Source: Methylobacter sp. (GTDB lineage: Bacteria; Pseudomonadota; Gammaproteobacteria; Methylococcales; Methylomonadaceae). Taken from it: 37,504 nucleotides of DNA. The notes under the pieces are model-generated. The model saw only the letters and a program-made list of their open reading frames with translations. It did no database searches and had not been told where the DNA came from. The stretch lies in assembly GCA_016784875.1 (NCBI GenBank), contig JADHTX010000002.1, forward strand, positions 1-37,504, in the 5' to 3' direction. A program made the translations under genes and the position numbers. Numbering within the stretch: the first letter of the stretch is position 1; every line of letters begins with the position of its first letter. Shown piece by piece: positions 1-9,400 of the stretch.

Positions 1-2
1 AG

Positions 3-731
3 ATTGCCAATCGGGATGTTGGAGGATTTGCTGAGTCCAATTCTATGGTGTTTCTTTCATCAACTTGGCTTTTGATTGAGGAGTCAAACGCGCTGCTCGC
101 GGATGTGGGCGTTTACACGTTACAAGATTACCGAGGCGCATTGTTCCGTATGGAAAAATTTTTGAACGGTCTCAAAGCGGAAGTCATTTTTCAGCGCTAT
201 GCCAATGAGCCTGATGAAGTAGAGTACATTCGATTGACGGATGCGGCCCGTCGCAATATTCGTTTTTCATATGACTTTCTTGGGGTTAAGTTAACATCAA
301 TTGCTATCATTGAAGCGCTTGCACTGATAACAGGCGGGGACTGCCCTGTTTCAATGTTTCTTGGCGATATCCGGAGTCCGTACGGAGCCCCGGATCGCGT
401 CGAAGATTTTTTGCCCGTTGTTAACACGGTCGCGGACATTAATACTGAGCTGTTGCAGGTTTTAGAGGAGGGGCGAGCGCAAAAGTCCTGCAAAGATCTG
501 ACTGAATCGCCATTGACGGCTTTTATGTACCGTTTTTTGGGGCATGAGGGTACTCAATATGCTTTGCAGCAATCTAAACGAATGTTTGCTGGCGAGTTGC
601 AAGCTTTTGATTTCATAAAAGAACTCAATTTTGATATGATCAGTGCGATTATCGTAGCATGTGCTCAAATAGCAATATCAAGACGTGACGCCTTGATAAA
701 CCTTCAAGGTACGCTTGGTCAACAGCCATAA
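3..731 (+). CDS. Unidentified protein, probably 5'-truncated by the window edge
   Basis: The frame is open from the left edge to the stop at 731. The first ATG in the window is at 45, giving 228 aa. The only Shine-Dalgarno-like sequence (GGAGGA at 21-26) is about 18 bases from that ATG, too far to be convincing, so the real start may lie outside the window. The product looks soluble, with no signal peptide or clear membrane segment and no motif I recognise. It converges on the hydrolase gene. Function unknown. Confidence 0.6.
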   Translation: MANRDVGGFAESNSMVFLSSTWLLIEESNALLADVGVYTLQDYRGALFRMEKFLNGLKAEVIFQRYANEPDEVEYIRLTDAARRNIRFSYDFLGVKLTSIAIIEALALITGGDCPVSMFLGDIRSPYGAPDRVEDFLPVVNTVADINTELLQVLEEGRAQKSCKDLTESPLTAFMYRFLGHEGTQYALQQSKRMFAGELQAFDFIKELNFDMISAIIVACAQIAISRRDALINLQGTLGQQP

Positions 732-771
732 GCCAAGGTTCACAAATGACTGAAAACTTAATGAATAGATA

Positions 772-1443
772 TTATTTAAAAATTGAATTCATAAACGCTG
801 AAATGTGGTCGATTTCTTCAATGCAAAGGCTATGCTCCATAATATAATCATGCCATTCGATGTTGTAGTTCATCGATTTTAGCGTGTCGAAAGCGGATTT
901 TCCTGATTCAACTGCGACGACGGGGTCGATAATGCCGTGGGCCATAAATATCGGTACCGCCTTATTGGCGGCTGAATGTTCGGTTTTTAATTGTTCAATT
1001 GTCGGTAAATAAGTCGACAGTGCAACGATTCCGGCCAATTGATGAGGGTACTTTAAACCGGTATGAAGCGCAATTACGCCTCCTTGAGAAAACCCGGCCA
1101 GTAAAATATTTGTAGACGGGATTCCCTTGTCAATCTCCTGTTGGATTATTGGTTCAATGAGTTCGGCCGATTGATAGATGCCGTCAACATCGACTTTGCG
1201 TTCCAGCGACATCTCCAAAATATCGTACCAGGAGCGCATCGACATTCCGCCGTTAATTGTGACCGGTTGGATCGGGGCATTGGGAAAGATGAAATGAATG
1301 TTGGCTTTTACGGTTAGCAGCAGTTCGGGAACCAGACCTTCAAAATCATGGCCATCTGCGCCTAATCCATGTAACCATATGACCGAATATTTGTGCTCGG
1401 CTTCTGGCTGTATTTCGATGGTGCTAAGTTGTGTAGGATTCAT
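772..1443 (-). CDS. Alpha/beta hydrolase, carboxylesterase/phospholipase family
   Basis: This is a small cytoplasmic serine hydrolase of the family of Pseudomonas carboxylesterase II and acyl-protein thioesterases, which cleave short acyl esters. The nucleophile elbow GFSQGG carries the catalytic Ser. The Asp lies in HGIIDPVV, the His in MEHSLCIEEI near the C terminus, and the oxyanion-loop motif is WLHGLGADGHD near the N terminus. The tracked ORF runs to 1485, but the ATG at 1443 fits the family N terminus (MNPTQ), has a GGA eight bases upstream and avoids overlap with the upstream GFA gene. The length of 223 aa is normal for the family. The true substrate cannot be read from sequence. Confidence 0.88.
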   Translation of the reverse strand: MNPTQLSTIEIQPEAEHKYSVIWLHGLGADGHDFEGLVPELLLTVKANIHFIFPNAPIQPVTINGGMSMRSWYDILEMSLERKVDVDGIYQSAELIEPIIQQEIDKGIPSTNILLAGFSQGGVIALHTGLKYPHQLAGIVALSTYLPTIEQLKTEHSAANKAVPIFMAHGIIDPVVAVESGKSAFDTLKSMNYNIEWHDYIMEHSLCIEEIDHISAFMNSIFK

Positions 1444-1462
1444 AAATTTTCCAAGATAGTAG

Positions 1463-1876
1463 TCAATGCCAAGGATTGCCGTCAAATTTAGGTAGGTCAG
1501 GGTTCATAGTGTCCCATGGCTGAGCATCGGTTATCCAAATATCTTTTTGCGGCTGGAAAATGCTGGGATCATCAAGCGTTGCGGCGGCGACCGGCCTAAT
1601 GTCGGTAAAGGCGCTGTTCCTGCCAAATAGGGATGTTCCGCATTTCGGGCAAAACCCACGATATACTGTATTGCCGCTAACCGCAACGGTAGCATATTCT
1701 TTATAGTCGCCGGTTATGGTAAGGGCCGCGGCAGGAACAAACATGCCGGCAAAATAGGGCGCTCCAATAGCTTTTTGACAGGTTCGACAATGGCAGTTGA
1801 AACCGCCGATAGGTTTAGCCGATATTTCATATCTGACCGCACCGCAAAGGCAGCCTCCGGTAATGGGAAGTTTCAT
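1463..1876 (-). CDS. GFA-family (CENP-V/GFA) zinc protein
   Basis: The family is named after the glutathione-dependent formaldehyde-activating enzyme, but most members have no tested activity. The Zn-binding cysteines are visible: CLCG near the N terminus, CHCRTC around residue 30 and CPKCG around residue 76. The start at 1876 is preferred over the tracked 1942 because AAGGAG lies just upstream of that ATG and the protein then opens with the usual MKLPITGGCLCGAVRY-type start. The product is 137 aa. It sits 19 bp upstream of the hydrolase on the same strand and may be co-transcribed with it. A link to formaldehyde metabolism would be attractive in a methylotroph, but the sequence does not show it. 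Confidence 0.85.
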   Translation of the reverse strand: MKLPITGGCLCGAVRYEISAKPIGGFNCHCRTCQKAIGAPYFAGMFVPAAALTITGDYKEYATVAVSGNTVYRGFCPKCGTSLFGRNSAFTDIRPVAAATLDDPSIFQPQKDIWITDAQPWDTMNPDLPKFDGNPWH

Positions 1877-1978
1877 GTTTTTCTCCTTAGACTGTATGGA
1901 CACATATTTGCCGACAAATCTTAGTACAATAGAGCTGAACAATCTAAATTTTAGTTAACAACACAGGGTCACTAAGTC

Positions 1979-2299
1979 ATGTGGGATGATCTTATTTTAA
2001 TAGCTTTATTGCTGAGTGCATACCTGTACTGGTTTAACGGGCAGCAGGCAAAAGAGGTCGCACTTAACGCAGTCAGGGGGCATTGTTCGAAATTGTGCGT
2101 CCAAATGCTTGATGAGTATGTTGCGTTAAACAGCATACGGTTGATCAGAGATCGGGATGGAAATATGCGCGTGCGACGGGCATTTTTGTTTGAATTTTCT
2201 TCAACCGGAAATGAGCGCTATAACGGGGCTTGTATTATGCTCGGGCGGCGAGTCGAAACCATTCATATGGAACCGTACCGAATTGAAGATGAATTTTAA
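1979..2299 (+). CDS. DUF3301-like small membrane-anchored protein
   Basis: This 106-aa protein has one N-terminal hydrophobic segment (about residues 4-19, LILIALLLSAYLYW) followed by a basic, cysteine-containing cytoplasmic part and a conserved-looking end (RVETIHMEPYRI). This matches my memory of the DUF3301 family found in gammaproteobacteria; the function is unknown. It is followed 23 bp downstream by the zinc-ribbon membrane protein gene and probably forms a two-gene unit with it. Confidence 0.7.
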   Translation: MWDDLILIALLLSAYLYWFNGQQAKEVALNAVRGHCSKLCVQMLDEYVALNSIRLIRDRDGNMRVRRAFLFEFSSTGNERYNGACIMLGRRVETIHMEPYRIEDEF

Positions 2300-2322
2300 A
2301 AAATAGTTTTGTGGAGGGGCAA

Positions 2323-2610
2323 ATGAGTCAGTGTCTAGAATGTGGTCATCAGCGTAACGCAGGTGATATCAAGTGCCCGAAATGCGGTCGATTTTACTCG
2401 AAAATTGCCGAGATTATTGCCGAACAGGAAGCGCAAGAGGAAATGCAAACATTTCGAGGCCGATGTAAAAGAATCGTAAACTCGGGTGATATTAAGTCCG
2501 GATTGCTGGACGAGCTGAAGCAGATGTGGGCGGGACTGACTAAAAAAGGCATGTTTGCCCTTTTTGTGATTTTCGTGTTCGTGTTTGCGTTGGTTGCTTC
2601 TGTTTTGTAA
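2323..2610 (+). CDS. Zinc-ribbon protein with C-terminal membrane anchor
   Basis: The 95-aa product has an N-terminal zinc ribbon (CLECGHQ and CPKCGRFY, about residues 4-25), a charged coiled middle and a C-terminal transmembrane helix (about residues 76-94, rich in F and V). The tracked start is GTG at 2311, but the ATG at 2323 is better because GGAGGGG sits just before it. The topology suggests a tail-anchored protein with the zinc ribbon in the cytoplasm. No specific function is known to me. Confidence 0.7.
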   Translation: MSQCLECGHQRNAGDIKCPKCGRFYSKIAEIIAEQEAQEEMQTFRGRCKRIVNSGDIKSGLLDELKQMWAGLTKKGMFALFVIFVFVFALVASVL

Positions 2611-2622
2611 TACTTGTGCGCC

Positions 2623-2657
2623 CGTTAAGCTGTTAGTTCACCACAAACAGCTTAACG
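2623..2657. terminator. 12-bp perfect inverted repeat between convergent genes
   Basis: CGTTAAGCTGTT (2623-2634) is repeated inverted at 2646-2657, with an 11-base loop. It lies between the convergent zinc-ribbon gene and fdxA, the usual place for a bidirectional terminator. Neither strand shows a run of T after the stem, so intrinsic termination is doubtful. It may instead protect the RNA 3' end or be a short repeat element. Confidence 0.45.
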
Positions 2658-2692
2658 TATGGCGCTGGGTCTATAGCTAGCCGCGAAGGGGG

Positions 2693-3016
2693 CTATCTTT
2701 CCAATAGATCGAGTTTGCCTTCTTTTCCGTTCCATTCATCGGCATCGGGTAAGGCCGGTTTTACATCCGTAATAATAGGCCATTGCTTGGCCAGTTCGGC
2801 ATTTAATGCGATGAATTCTTCTTGTCCTTCAGGCAATTCATCTTCTGCAAAAATTGCGTTGGCAGGGCATTCGGGTTCGCACAAGGTGCAGTCAATGCAC
2901 TCATCAGGATCGATAACCAGAAAGTTAGGGCCTTCATGAAAGCAATCGACAGGGCAAACATCTACACAATCAGTAAATTTGCATTTAATACAGTTTTCAG
3001 TGACGACAAAAGCCAT
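2693..3016 (-). CDS. fdxA: Ferredoxin FdxA (7Fe type)
   Basis: This is a small cytoplasmic electron carrier. The N-terminal half has the cysteine pattern for one [3Fe-4S] and one [4Fe-4S] cluster ([17 protein letters not shown], then [12 protein letters not shown]), followed by the acidic C-terminal extension typical of Azotobacter-type FdxA. The length of 107 aa matches the family. The ATG at 3016 gives the conserved start MAFVVT; the tracked start at 3028 is a TTG and is rejected. No redox partner is adjacent. Confidence 0.93.
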   Translation of the reverse strand: MAFVVTENCIKCKFTDCVDVCPVDCFHEGPNFLVIDPDECIDCTLCEPECPANAIFAEDELPEGQEEFIALNAELAKQWPIITDVKPALPDADEWNGKEGKLDLLER

Positions 3017-3182
3017 AATTAGTACCAAGAAAGTTGATTTTTAATTTAAGGCGGTATTCTAGCAGAAAGCATTAGATGAATGAATGCCGAGTTTGCTAAA
3101 CGCATCATTTATCCTAGAAAAAGGAGTTTAGCTGCGGAATGTTGGATATGGCTCATGATATTTCAGAATATGAATGAAATAT

Positions 3183-3659
3183 TTAATTTTCTCTCCAATC
3201 TGAATAAGGGTGGAGAGCAAGGTTGTTGTTGTAATAACGCAAATCATCGGTAACTTCCTTTCCTAGCCAAGGCGGCTTTGAAAAAGACTGCCCTGTTTCG
3301 TCCAATTCAATTTCAGCGACTATCAAGCCCTGATTGTCGCCTTCAAACTCGTCTATTTCCCAAAGATGATTATCATTAGTGACAAAGTGACGGGTTTTTT
3401 CGATTAACGGTTTTCGGCAAAGATTCATTAATATTTCTTCTGCATCCGCCATCGGAATTTCATATTCATATTCATGTCGGTGAGTGCCGATAGTCGCAGT
3501 TTTTATGTTCAACCAGGCGTGGTTGTCGCTGATGCGGACTCTGATTGAGCTGGTTGGCTGAGAGCTTAAATAGCCTTGCCGATATTTTACCGAGCGGCTA
3601 ATGTGTTTGCGCCAGTCCTCATTGGCGAGCAAAAATTTATGTTCTATTTCTATAGCCAT
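3183..3659 (-). CDS. CYTH-domain inorganic triphosphatase-like protein
   Basis: The protein opens with the CYTH signature ExExK (EIEHKF, residues 4-9). Charged beta strands typical of the triphosphate tunnel fold follow (SIRVRI, WLNIKT, YEYEIP, WEIDEFEG, VAEIELD). Bacterial members of 150-160 aa hydrolyse inorganic triphosphate or related polyphosphates. The ATG at 3659 gives 158 aa and the conserved N terminus (MAIEIEHKFL). The tracked upstream start would add a Cys-rich leader that does not belong to the family. I see no strong ribosome binding site. It is a monocistronic gene flanked by gaps of about 140-170 bp with nothing obvious in them. Confidence 0.88.
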   Translation of the reverse strand: MAIEIEHKFLLANEDWRKHISRSVKYRQGYLSSQPTSSIRVRISDNHAWLNIKTATIGTHRHEYEYEIPMADAEEILMNLCRKPLIEKTRHFVTNDNHLWEIDEFEGDNQGLIVAEIELDETGQSFSKPPWLGKEVTDDLRYYNNNLALHPYSDWREN

Positions 3660-3798
3660 GTTTGATTTTTTATATAGGGCGGGGTTGTGTACAGCGTAAT
3701 CGATGCAACAACTTAAACTTAAGGTAAAAAACAAGTATTCGTAGACCTGCTTTAGGAGCTAAGAAAATATAATTTTCTCTAACTGAAGTATAACTTTG

Positions 3799-4047
3799 TT
3801 AATGAAAAAAACTATCGTTCTCGTCAACCGATCCTTGCGTTACTCTAATTTCTGAATCCATGCAGTTGTCATTGTCCAACGACAATGGCTCTCCGGGAAT
3901 GCGCTTTTCTTCCATTGCCCATTCTCCCAAATCTATCAATTTACAACGCTCGGAGCAGAATGGTTTGGAGACTTGTTCAGGAGTCCAGGGTACGGAGCAT
4001 CCGCAGTTAGGGCATTTTACAATAAGTGTTTTATTGGGTGCTGTCAT
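3799..4047 (-). CDS. yacG: DNA gyrase inhibitor YacG
   Basis: This is a small zinc protein that in E. coli binds GyrB and blocks gyrase from DNA. The zinc site is CPNCG plus CSERCK, with the conserved [20 protein letters not shown] and IPGE stretches. The start at 4047 overlaps the zapD stop as TAATG, so translation is probably coupled to zapD. The 82-aa product has a longer acidic tail than E. coli YacG. It is the last gene of the pilBCD-coaE-zapD-yacG run. Confidence 0.93.
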   Translation of the reverse strand: MTAPNKTLIVKCPNCGCSVPWTPEQVSKPFCSERCKLIDLGEWAMEEKRIPGEPLSLDNDNCMDSEIRVTQGSVDENDSFFH

Positions 4048-4817
4048 TAGAAGAGGCAGCAAGTTAGTGAAAAAGGAATGTCGTCAGGACTTTGTGCCGG
4101 GCGTTTGTTGTCGGAAGAAGGCACCATAAATCGGATGGTGCAACGGTGTTTTCCGCCGCTGATTTCTGCAAAGCAGTGAATGGATTTATCCAAGCTGACT
4201 TTCAGTAGTTGGTGGGGTTGGTTGGTATCTAGCGAAAATTGAAAAAAACCGGCTTCAGCTATCTCTTGAGTAGGTGAGCTGCAATTACGTATGAAATTAA
4301 GAATTAAATCAATTGCGATACGAATATCATTAAATGGACTGCTCCAGTGTTGCAGGTCTTTTAACCGATTAGCTTCATCTTGCTCAAGCCAGTAATGAAA
4401 TTCGGGTAAGTCGAAAGAACACGTTCCGCCAGGGATGGAACTGCGTTGAGCGATACTTTGAAATAGGTCGCTTTCCATGACTTGGGTGCCGATTTTTCCG
4501 TTAGTGGCATAGAGTTTTTTGCTGGTTTGATTTAACTTGCTAAGCAGTTCTTCCAGTTTGTGGGTGTCGACGCTTTGGTTATTGGCGATTTTGTTGAGGA
4601 CATTGGCATGCCGATCGAGTTCTTTCAGTATTTCCGATTTCAGGTCGTTGCGTCTGAAAATGGTCATGATATCAAGCAGCACACTAATCGCGGCGCGTTT
4701 ATCATCAACCGTCTCACCTGTTAAGAAATGGCTGAATTGTAGGAAAAGTTGTTCTAGCCTTATAAAAACTCGGATTCGTTCATTGAGTGGGAATTCATAG
4801 GTAATAGTGGTATTCAC
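4047..4817 (-). CDS. zapD: Cell division protein ZapD
   Basis: ZapD (DUF1342) crosslinks FtsZ filaments at the division ring. The 256-aa length and the N terminus ([20 protein letters not shown]) are characteristic, as is the central [10 protein letters not shown] stretch. Translation starts at GTG (4817), seven bases after the coaE stop, and the gene runs into yacG with a one-base overlap. It acts in the cytoplasm. Position between coaE and yacG is the usual gammaproteobacterial order. Confidence 0.94.
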   Translation of the reverse strand: MNTTITYEFPLNERIRVFIRLEQLFLQFSHFLTGETVDDKRAAISVLLDIMTIFRRNDLKSEILKELDRHANVLNKIANNQSVDTHKLEELLSKLNQTSKKLYATNGKIGTQVMESDLFQSIAQRSSIPGGTCSFDLPEFHYWLEQDEANRLKDLQHWSSPFNDIRIAIDLILNFIRNCSSPTQEIAEAGFFQFSLDTNQPHQLLKVSLDKSIHCFAEISGGKHRCTIRFMVPSSDNKRPAQSPDDIPFSLTCCLF

Positions 4818-4824
4818 AGATCAG

Positions 4825-5427
4825 TTAATCCCGGTTAGCGCTTATTGAAAGGTATAAATTGTGCAGTTTTTTTACCTGTTCTGCAAGTCTATAATCAGTA
4901 TTTGAGTTATCTATGAGGTCGTCGGCTTTTGCTTTTCTAAATGCGCGGGATACCTGATTGTCTATTATGGATTGTATTCTTGCTAGGGTCAGCTTGTCTC
5001 TAATCTTAACGCGTTCAATCTGTGTTTCAACCGGACAGTCGATAACCAGTACCCGGTCGACAAAGTGAGTCATTCCGGTTTCAAGCAATAATGGAATGCT
5101 GATGATGCAATACGGAGCGGTTAGTAGAGCAAGTTCCGATTGCAGGGTTTGATAGACTAAGGGATGAAGTATTGATTCAAGTTTTTGTTTTTCTCTGATA
5201 TTGGTAAAAATCAGGTCCCTGAGTCTGCTTCTATCTAACGAGCCATCCGGTGCGAGGATGGCTGCACCAAATGCCTGTTGTATCTCCACCAGTGCCGGTT
5301 GCCCCTTTTCGACAAGTCGGTGGGCTATTTCATCGGCATCAAGCACCGGAATATTTAATTCAGAAAAAATTCCGGCAACCGTCGATTTTCCACAGCCTAT
5401 GCCGCCGGTTAGTCCGACTTTTAACAC
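4825..5427 (-). CDS. coaE: Dephospho-CoA kinase CoaE
   Basis: CoaE carries out the last step of coenzyme A synthesis: it phosphorylates the 3'-hydroxyl of dephospho-CoA using ATP. The P-loop GGIGCGKST is at residues 8-16, followed by the conserved DADEIAH and the lid-region residues. The 200-aa length is normal. The start is GTG at 5427, four bases after the pilD stop, which indicates coupled translation within the pilus operon. Confidence 0.95.
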   Translation of the reverse strand: MLKVGLTGGIGCGKSTVAGIFSELNIPVLDADEIAHRLVEKGQPALVEIQQAFGAAILAPDGSLDRSRLRDLIFTNIREKQKLESILHPLVYQTLQSELALLTAPYCIISIPLLLETGMTHFVDRVLVIDCPVETQIERVKIRDKLTLARIQSIIDNQVSRAFRKAKADDLIDNSNTDYRLAEQVKKLHNLYLSISANRD

Positions 5428-5431
5428 GGGT

Positions 5432-6310
5432 TTACAAGCCTGCTGTGGTCAAATACAGTTGATTGAGGTCGTTTCCCCATAATAGCGCAATCCATCCTGC
5501 GGCTGCTAAATAAGGCCCAAAAGGTATAGGTACATTATGGTCGTGTTTGACAAAAATAATCATGCCGAGGCCGATGACCGCACCAACCAGTGATGATAAT
5601 AAAATAATAATCGGCAAGACTTGCCAGCCCAGCCAAGCACCGAATAAAGCCAGCAATTTAAAATCGCCATAGCCCATGCCTTCTTTGCCTGTAGCCAGTT
5701 TAAATAGATGAAATATTGTCCAAAGGGCTATATAGCCGGCAACAGCGCCGATGATGCTGGCGTGAGTATCGGTATATACATTGAACAGGCTTAGGCACAT
5801 TCCCAACCAAAGCATGGGTAGGGTGATGGAGTCCGGTAGTAACTGGTGGTCAATATCGATAAAGATTAAGGCAATTAACGACCAAGTCAGCAGCAGAGCG
5901 AAAGCAGCTTGAGATGTATAGCCAAAATGCCAAGCTACTATGATGGATGTTATCGCCGTAAAAGCTTCTATGATCGGGTAGCGCATCGAAATGTGACCGC
6001 TGCATTTTGCGCACTTTCCTTTTAAAAAAAGATAGCTGACGACCGGAATGTTCTGATAAGGCTTAATAGGCGTGTTGCATTTAGGGCAGCGGGATAAAGG
6101 GAAAATCAAGTTGAAAGGTTCTTCTTCGATCTGTGGCGTTTCAGGATTAAGTTGCAGATATTCCGTGCATTCCTTGCGCCATCCTTGTTGCATCATAATG
6201 GGTAATCGATAGATGACAACATTAAGAAAGCTGCCGACTAGCAAACCGATAATACCGGCTAAAAGTGAAAATAAAGGGGTTATCGTTAAAAGCGTATTAA
6301 GCTGTTGCAT
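5432..6310 (-). CDS. pilD: Prepilin peptidase / N-methyltransferase PilD
   Basis: PilD is an inner-membrane aspartyl protease that cleaves the leader of type IV prepilins and methylates the new N terminus. The two catalytic Asp motifs are present (FIDIDHQLLPD and GYGDFKLLA). The cytoplasmic loop keeps both zinc CxxC pairs (CPKCNTP and CAKCSG), so the methyltransferase part looks intact. Several hydrophobic helices span the rest of its 292 aa. It lies about 100 bp downstream of pilC. Confidence 0.95.
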   Translation of the reverse strand: MQQLNTLLTITPLFSLLAGIIGLLVGSFLNVVIYRLPIMMQQGWRKECTEYLQLNPETPQIEEEPFNLIFPLSRCPKCNTPIKPYQNIPVVSYLFLKGKCAKCSGHISMRYPIIEAFTAITSIIVAWHFGYTSQAAFALLLTWSLIALIFIDIDHQLLPDSITLPMLWLGMCLSLFNVYTDTHASIIGAVAGYIALWTIFHLFKLATGKEGMGYGDFKLLALFGAWLGWQVLPIIILLSSLVGAVIGLGMIIFVKHDHNVPIPFGPYLAAAGWIALLWGNDLNQLYLTTAGL

Positions 6311-6409
6311 CGTTATTTTTTGGGGAAGTGAGCGAAGTACTTAAGGCAAAAGACTATAGCTTGGTTGTATTGGAATCCGTGATTTTTGCCTTTTACCTGA
6401 TTTTTTCTT

Positions 6410-7627
6410 TCAAATAGCGGCACCCATTTTAAATATCGGTAAATACATTGCGACAATCAGGCCTCCGACTAAAATACCCAAAATAACCATAATGAAAGGT
6501 TCCATTAAACTGCTCAAATTATCAACAAGATTATCGACCTCTTCATCGAAAAAATCGGCAACTTTTAGCAGCATAGAATCCATTGAACCTGATTCCTCGC
6601 CTATAGCCACCATTTGTATCACCATGTTCGGCCAAAGATTGGCTTGCTGCATGGCAAATTGAAGTCTTTGTCCGGTTGCTACTTCCTCACGCATTTTTAA
6701 AACAGCTTCGGTGTAGATAATATTGCCGCAGGCACCGGCAACTGATTCCAATGCCTCTACCAAGGGTACCCCGGCAGCCGACATGGTTGCCAAGGTTCTG
6801 GCAAAACGCGCAACGGCCGATTTGTTTAAAATGATGCCGACTACCGGCAATTTTAGTAGGGTTTTGTCCATGAAGTGGTTAAATGCTTTGGAGCGTTTTT
6901 TAAAATAGCCGAATGTGTAAACTGTGCCGACAACAACGCCCACAACAACATACCACCAAGACTGCATCCATTCGGACATGTGGACAACCATTTGCGTGAA
7001 AGCAGGCAGTTCTGCGCCAAAACTTTTGAACATATTGTCAAATACCGGTACCACGAAAATCAGCAGGATGGTGGTGACGACAAAGGCGACGACGATAACT
7101 GCGATCGGATAGGTCAACGCCTTTTTGATTTTCTTCTTCATCGACTCGGTTTTTTCTTTGTAAGTGGCGATTTTATCCAGCAGGGTTTCTAATACACCCG
7201 CCTGTTCGCCCGCCGCAACCAAGTTACAAAATAATTCATCAAAATACAGCGATTTCTTGTTGAGTGCTTCGGCCAAGGTGTCTCCGCCCTCAATATCGTT
7301 TTTTATGCTCATCAGCATGGTCTCCATGCTGGCATTGTCGTGGCCTTTGCCGACAATATCGAATGACTGAACCAACGGCACCCCGGCTTTAAGCATGGTG
7401 GCTAATTGTCTGGCGAAAATGGCTATGTCGCCCGGTGTGATAGCTTGGACTTTTTCACTGAACAACGGCTTGGGTTTTTTCTTGAATTTAGTGACGCGAT
7501 ACCCTTGTCGCCGCAGTTCGGTTTTCGCAATGATTTCGCTTTTTGCGGAAATGATTCCACCGGCTTTCTGTCTTTTTTTGTCGGTTCCAGCCCAGACGAA
7601 ATCAATTTGTTCAGTTTGCTCTGCCAT
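6410..7627 (-). CDS. pilC: Type IV pilus inner-membrane platform protein PilC
   Basis: PilC is the inner-membrane platform of the pilus machine, on which the PilB motor acts. The 405-aa protein has two repeated T2SSF domains, each with the FARQLATMLKAGVPL-type motif (about residues 67-81 and again FARTLATMSAAGVPL around 274-288). Three long hydrophobic helices lie at about 174-195, 220-242 and 378-400. It starts two bases after the pilB stop. All expected parts are present. Confidence 0.95.
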   Translation of the reverse strand: MAEQTEQIDFVWAGTDKKRQKAGGIISAKSEIIAKTELRRQGYRVTKFKKKPKPLFSEKVQAITPGDIAIFARQLATMLKAGVPLVQSFDIVGKGHDNASMETMLMSIKNDIEGGDTLAEALNKKSLYFDELFCNLVAAGEQAGVLETLLDKIATYKEKTESMKKKIKKALTYPIAVIVVAFVVTTILLIFVVPVFDNMFKSFGAELPAFTQMVVHMSEWMQSWWYVVVGVVVGTVYTFGYFKKRSKAFNHFMDKTLLKLPVVGIILNKSAVARFARTLATMSAAGVPLVEALESVAGACGNIIYTEAVLKMREEVATGQRLQFAMQQANLWPNMVIQMVAIGEESGSMDSMLLKVADFFDEEVDNLVDNLSSLMEPFIMVILGILVGGLIVAMYLPIFKMGAAI

Positions 7628-7629
7628 GT

Positions 7630-9342
7630 TTATTCCTTGGTGATCCGGTCGATTTCTTCCAGGCTGGTCATGCCCATGCGTACTTTATTGAGTCCTGATC
7701 GACGCAAATCGTTAAATCCTTCAGCCAGGGCGCATTCTGCCAGCTGATCGGTATTGCCGCCGTTTAAAATAAGGCTGCGCATTTTGTCGGTGAGGGTCAG
7801 GACTTGATAAACGCCAACTCGACCTTTATAGCCATTGGTGCAATGATCGCAGCCTACTGCACTGAATATCTTAAGGTCGGATAATTCTTCTTGTTTAAAG
7901 CCTGCATCAAGGAGAATATTATCGGGAAGTTTAGCCGGGGTTTTACAGTGTTCGCAGAGTCGTCGGCCCAAGCGTTGCGCCATAATCAAATTAACTGCAG
8001 AAATGATGTTGAAGGCCGGTATGCCCATTTGCAGCAGTCGATTTAAGGTTTGCGGCGCGTCATTGGTATGCAATGTTGATAGTACCAAATGGCCGGTTTG
8101 CGCGGCTTTAACAGCGATTTCGGCAGTTTCCAAGTCACGAATTTCACCGACCATGATAATGTCAGGATCCTGCCGCAAAAAAGCGCGTAAAGCACTGGCA
8201 AAGGTTAAGCCTGCTTTAGGATTCATATTGACCTGGTTGATGCCTTCTACAGTGATTTCAACCGGGTCTTCGGCGGTGGAAATATTGCGTTCCACGGTAT
8301 TAAGGATATTTAAACCGGTATAGAGTGTAACTGTTTTACCGCTACCTGTTGGCCCGGTTACCAGGACTAAACCGTAGGGTTTATTGATGGCCTCAAGAAA
8401 AATTCGTTGTTGTTCCGGTTCAAATCCCAGTTTTTCGATACCCAGTTGGGCGCTGGTAGGATCCAAAATACGCATAACGACTTTTTCGCCGAACAGGGTA
8501 GGACAGGTATTTACCCGGAAATCAATGGCCCGATTTTTGGATAAGGTCATTTTGATACGGCCATCTTGTGGAACCCGGCGTTCGGCAATATCCATTTTAG
8601 ACATAACTTTGATGCGGGACACGAGTCTGCCGGCGATACTGGCAGGTGGCGTAGCCACCTGACGGAGTATGCCGTCTGACCGATAGCGAATGCGAAAAAC
8701 TTTTTCGTAGGGCTCCATATGTATGTCGGAAACCCCTTGTTTTATGGAGTCCAGCAGAATTTTATTGACGTAACGAACAATGGGCGCGTCATCAATATCC
8801 GAGGTAACCTCGGCTTTGGTGGTATCTTCTTCGCCTCCGGTGATGTCCAGATTATCCAGATCCTCATCAAGCATATCCGTCATTGAAGTGTCGGCCGCTT
8901 CTAAGGCCGCGTCAATGGTTTTGCTAAGCTTGTCTTCTTCAACCAGAATGGCTTCAGGGTTAAGGCGGCTGTGGAACTTTATGTCATCCAGCGCGTGAAA
9001 ATCGGTTGGATCGGAGATGGCGACAAATAGTGTTTTGCCGCGGGTAAAAAGGGGTAACGCATGACATTTTCGGACGAGCTTTTCACCGACCAGGTTGATT
9101 GGGAGTTTACGGAAGTCGATTGCATCAAGGTCAAAAAAAGGCACTCCAAATTCAGTGGAGGCTTGAGCTGCGATCACCTTGCTGTCAATAAGTTTGTTGC
9201 TGACGAGATAGCGGATTAACGAGACTTGTTTCTGTTGCGCTTCCTGTCTATGGATTTGTGCATCATTCTCAGTTAGCAAGCCTTTTTCAATTAAGCACCG
9301 GATCAGGCCACTAAATTGTAAATCTGTTGATGCGGTATTCAT
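7630..9342 (-). CDS. pilB: Type IV pilus assembly ATPase PilB
   Basis: PilB is the cytoplasmic hexameric ATPase that drives pilus extension. The 570-aa product has an N-terminal MshEN/T2SSE-N region (about residues 1-150), then the ATPase core with Walker A GPTGSGKT, the Asp box, Walker B (IIMVGEIRD), a His box (STLHTND) and the C-terminal zinc tetracysteine (CEHC, later CDHC). Some members of this family bind cyclic di-GMP through the N-terminal repeats. That could link it to the GGDEF/EAL protein in this window, but I cannot confirm the binding residues. First gene of the pilBCD run. Confidence 0.95.
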   Translation of the reverse strand: MNTASTDLQFSGLIRCLIEKGLLTENDAQIHRQEAQQKQVSLIRYLVSNKLIDSKVIAAQASTEFGVPFFDLDAIDFRKLPINLVGEKLVRKCHALPLFTRGKTLFVAISDPTDFHALDDIKFHSRLNPEAILVEEDKLSKTIDAALEAADTSMTDMLDEDLDNLDITGGEEDTTKAEVTSDIDDAPIVRYVNKILLDSIKQGVSDIHMEPYEKVFRIRYRSDGILRQVATPPASIAGRLVSRIKVMSKMDIAERRVPQDGRIKMTLSKNRAIDFRVNTCPTLFGEKVVMRILDPTSAQLGIEKLGFEPEQQRIFLEAINKPYGLVLVTGPTGSGKTVTLYTGLNILNTVERNISTAEDPVEITVEGINQVNMNPKAGLTFASALRAFLRQDPDIIMVGEIRDLETAEIAVKAAQTGHLVLSTLHTNDAPQTLNRLLQMGIPAFNIISAVNLIMAQRLGRRLCEHCKTPAKLPDNILLDAGFKQEELSDLKIFSAVGCDHCTNGYKGRVGVYQVLTLTDKMRSLILNGGNTDQLAECALAEGFNDLRRSGLNKVRMGMTSLEEIDRITKE

Positions 9343-9400
9343 AGGATGATTGCTTAGTCAGTTGTTTTAGCAAATATAGATGAAAAATGGGCAAGCTACA

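Noticed and set aside
2311-2322. GTG start for the zinc-ribbon protein
   Set aside because: The GTG lies within the ribosome binding site GGAGGGG that serves the ATG at 2323.
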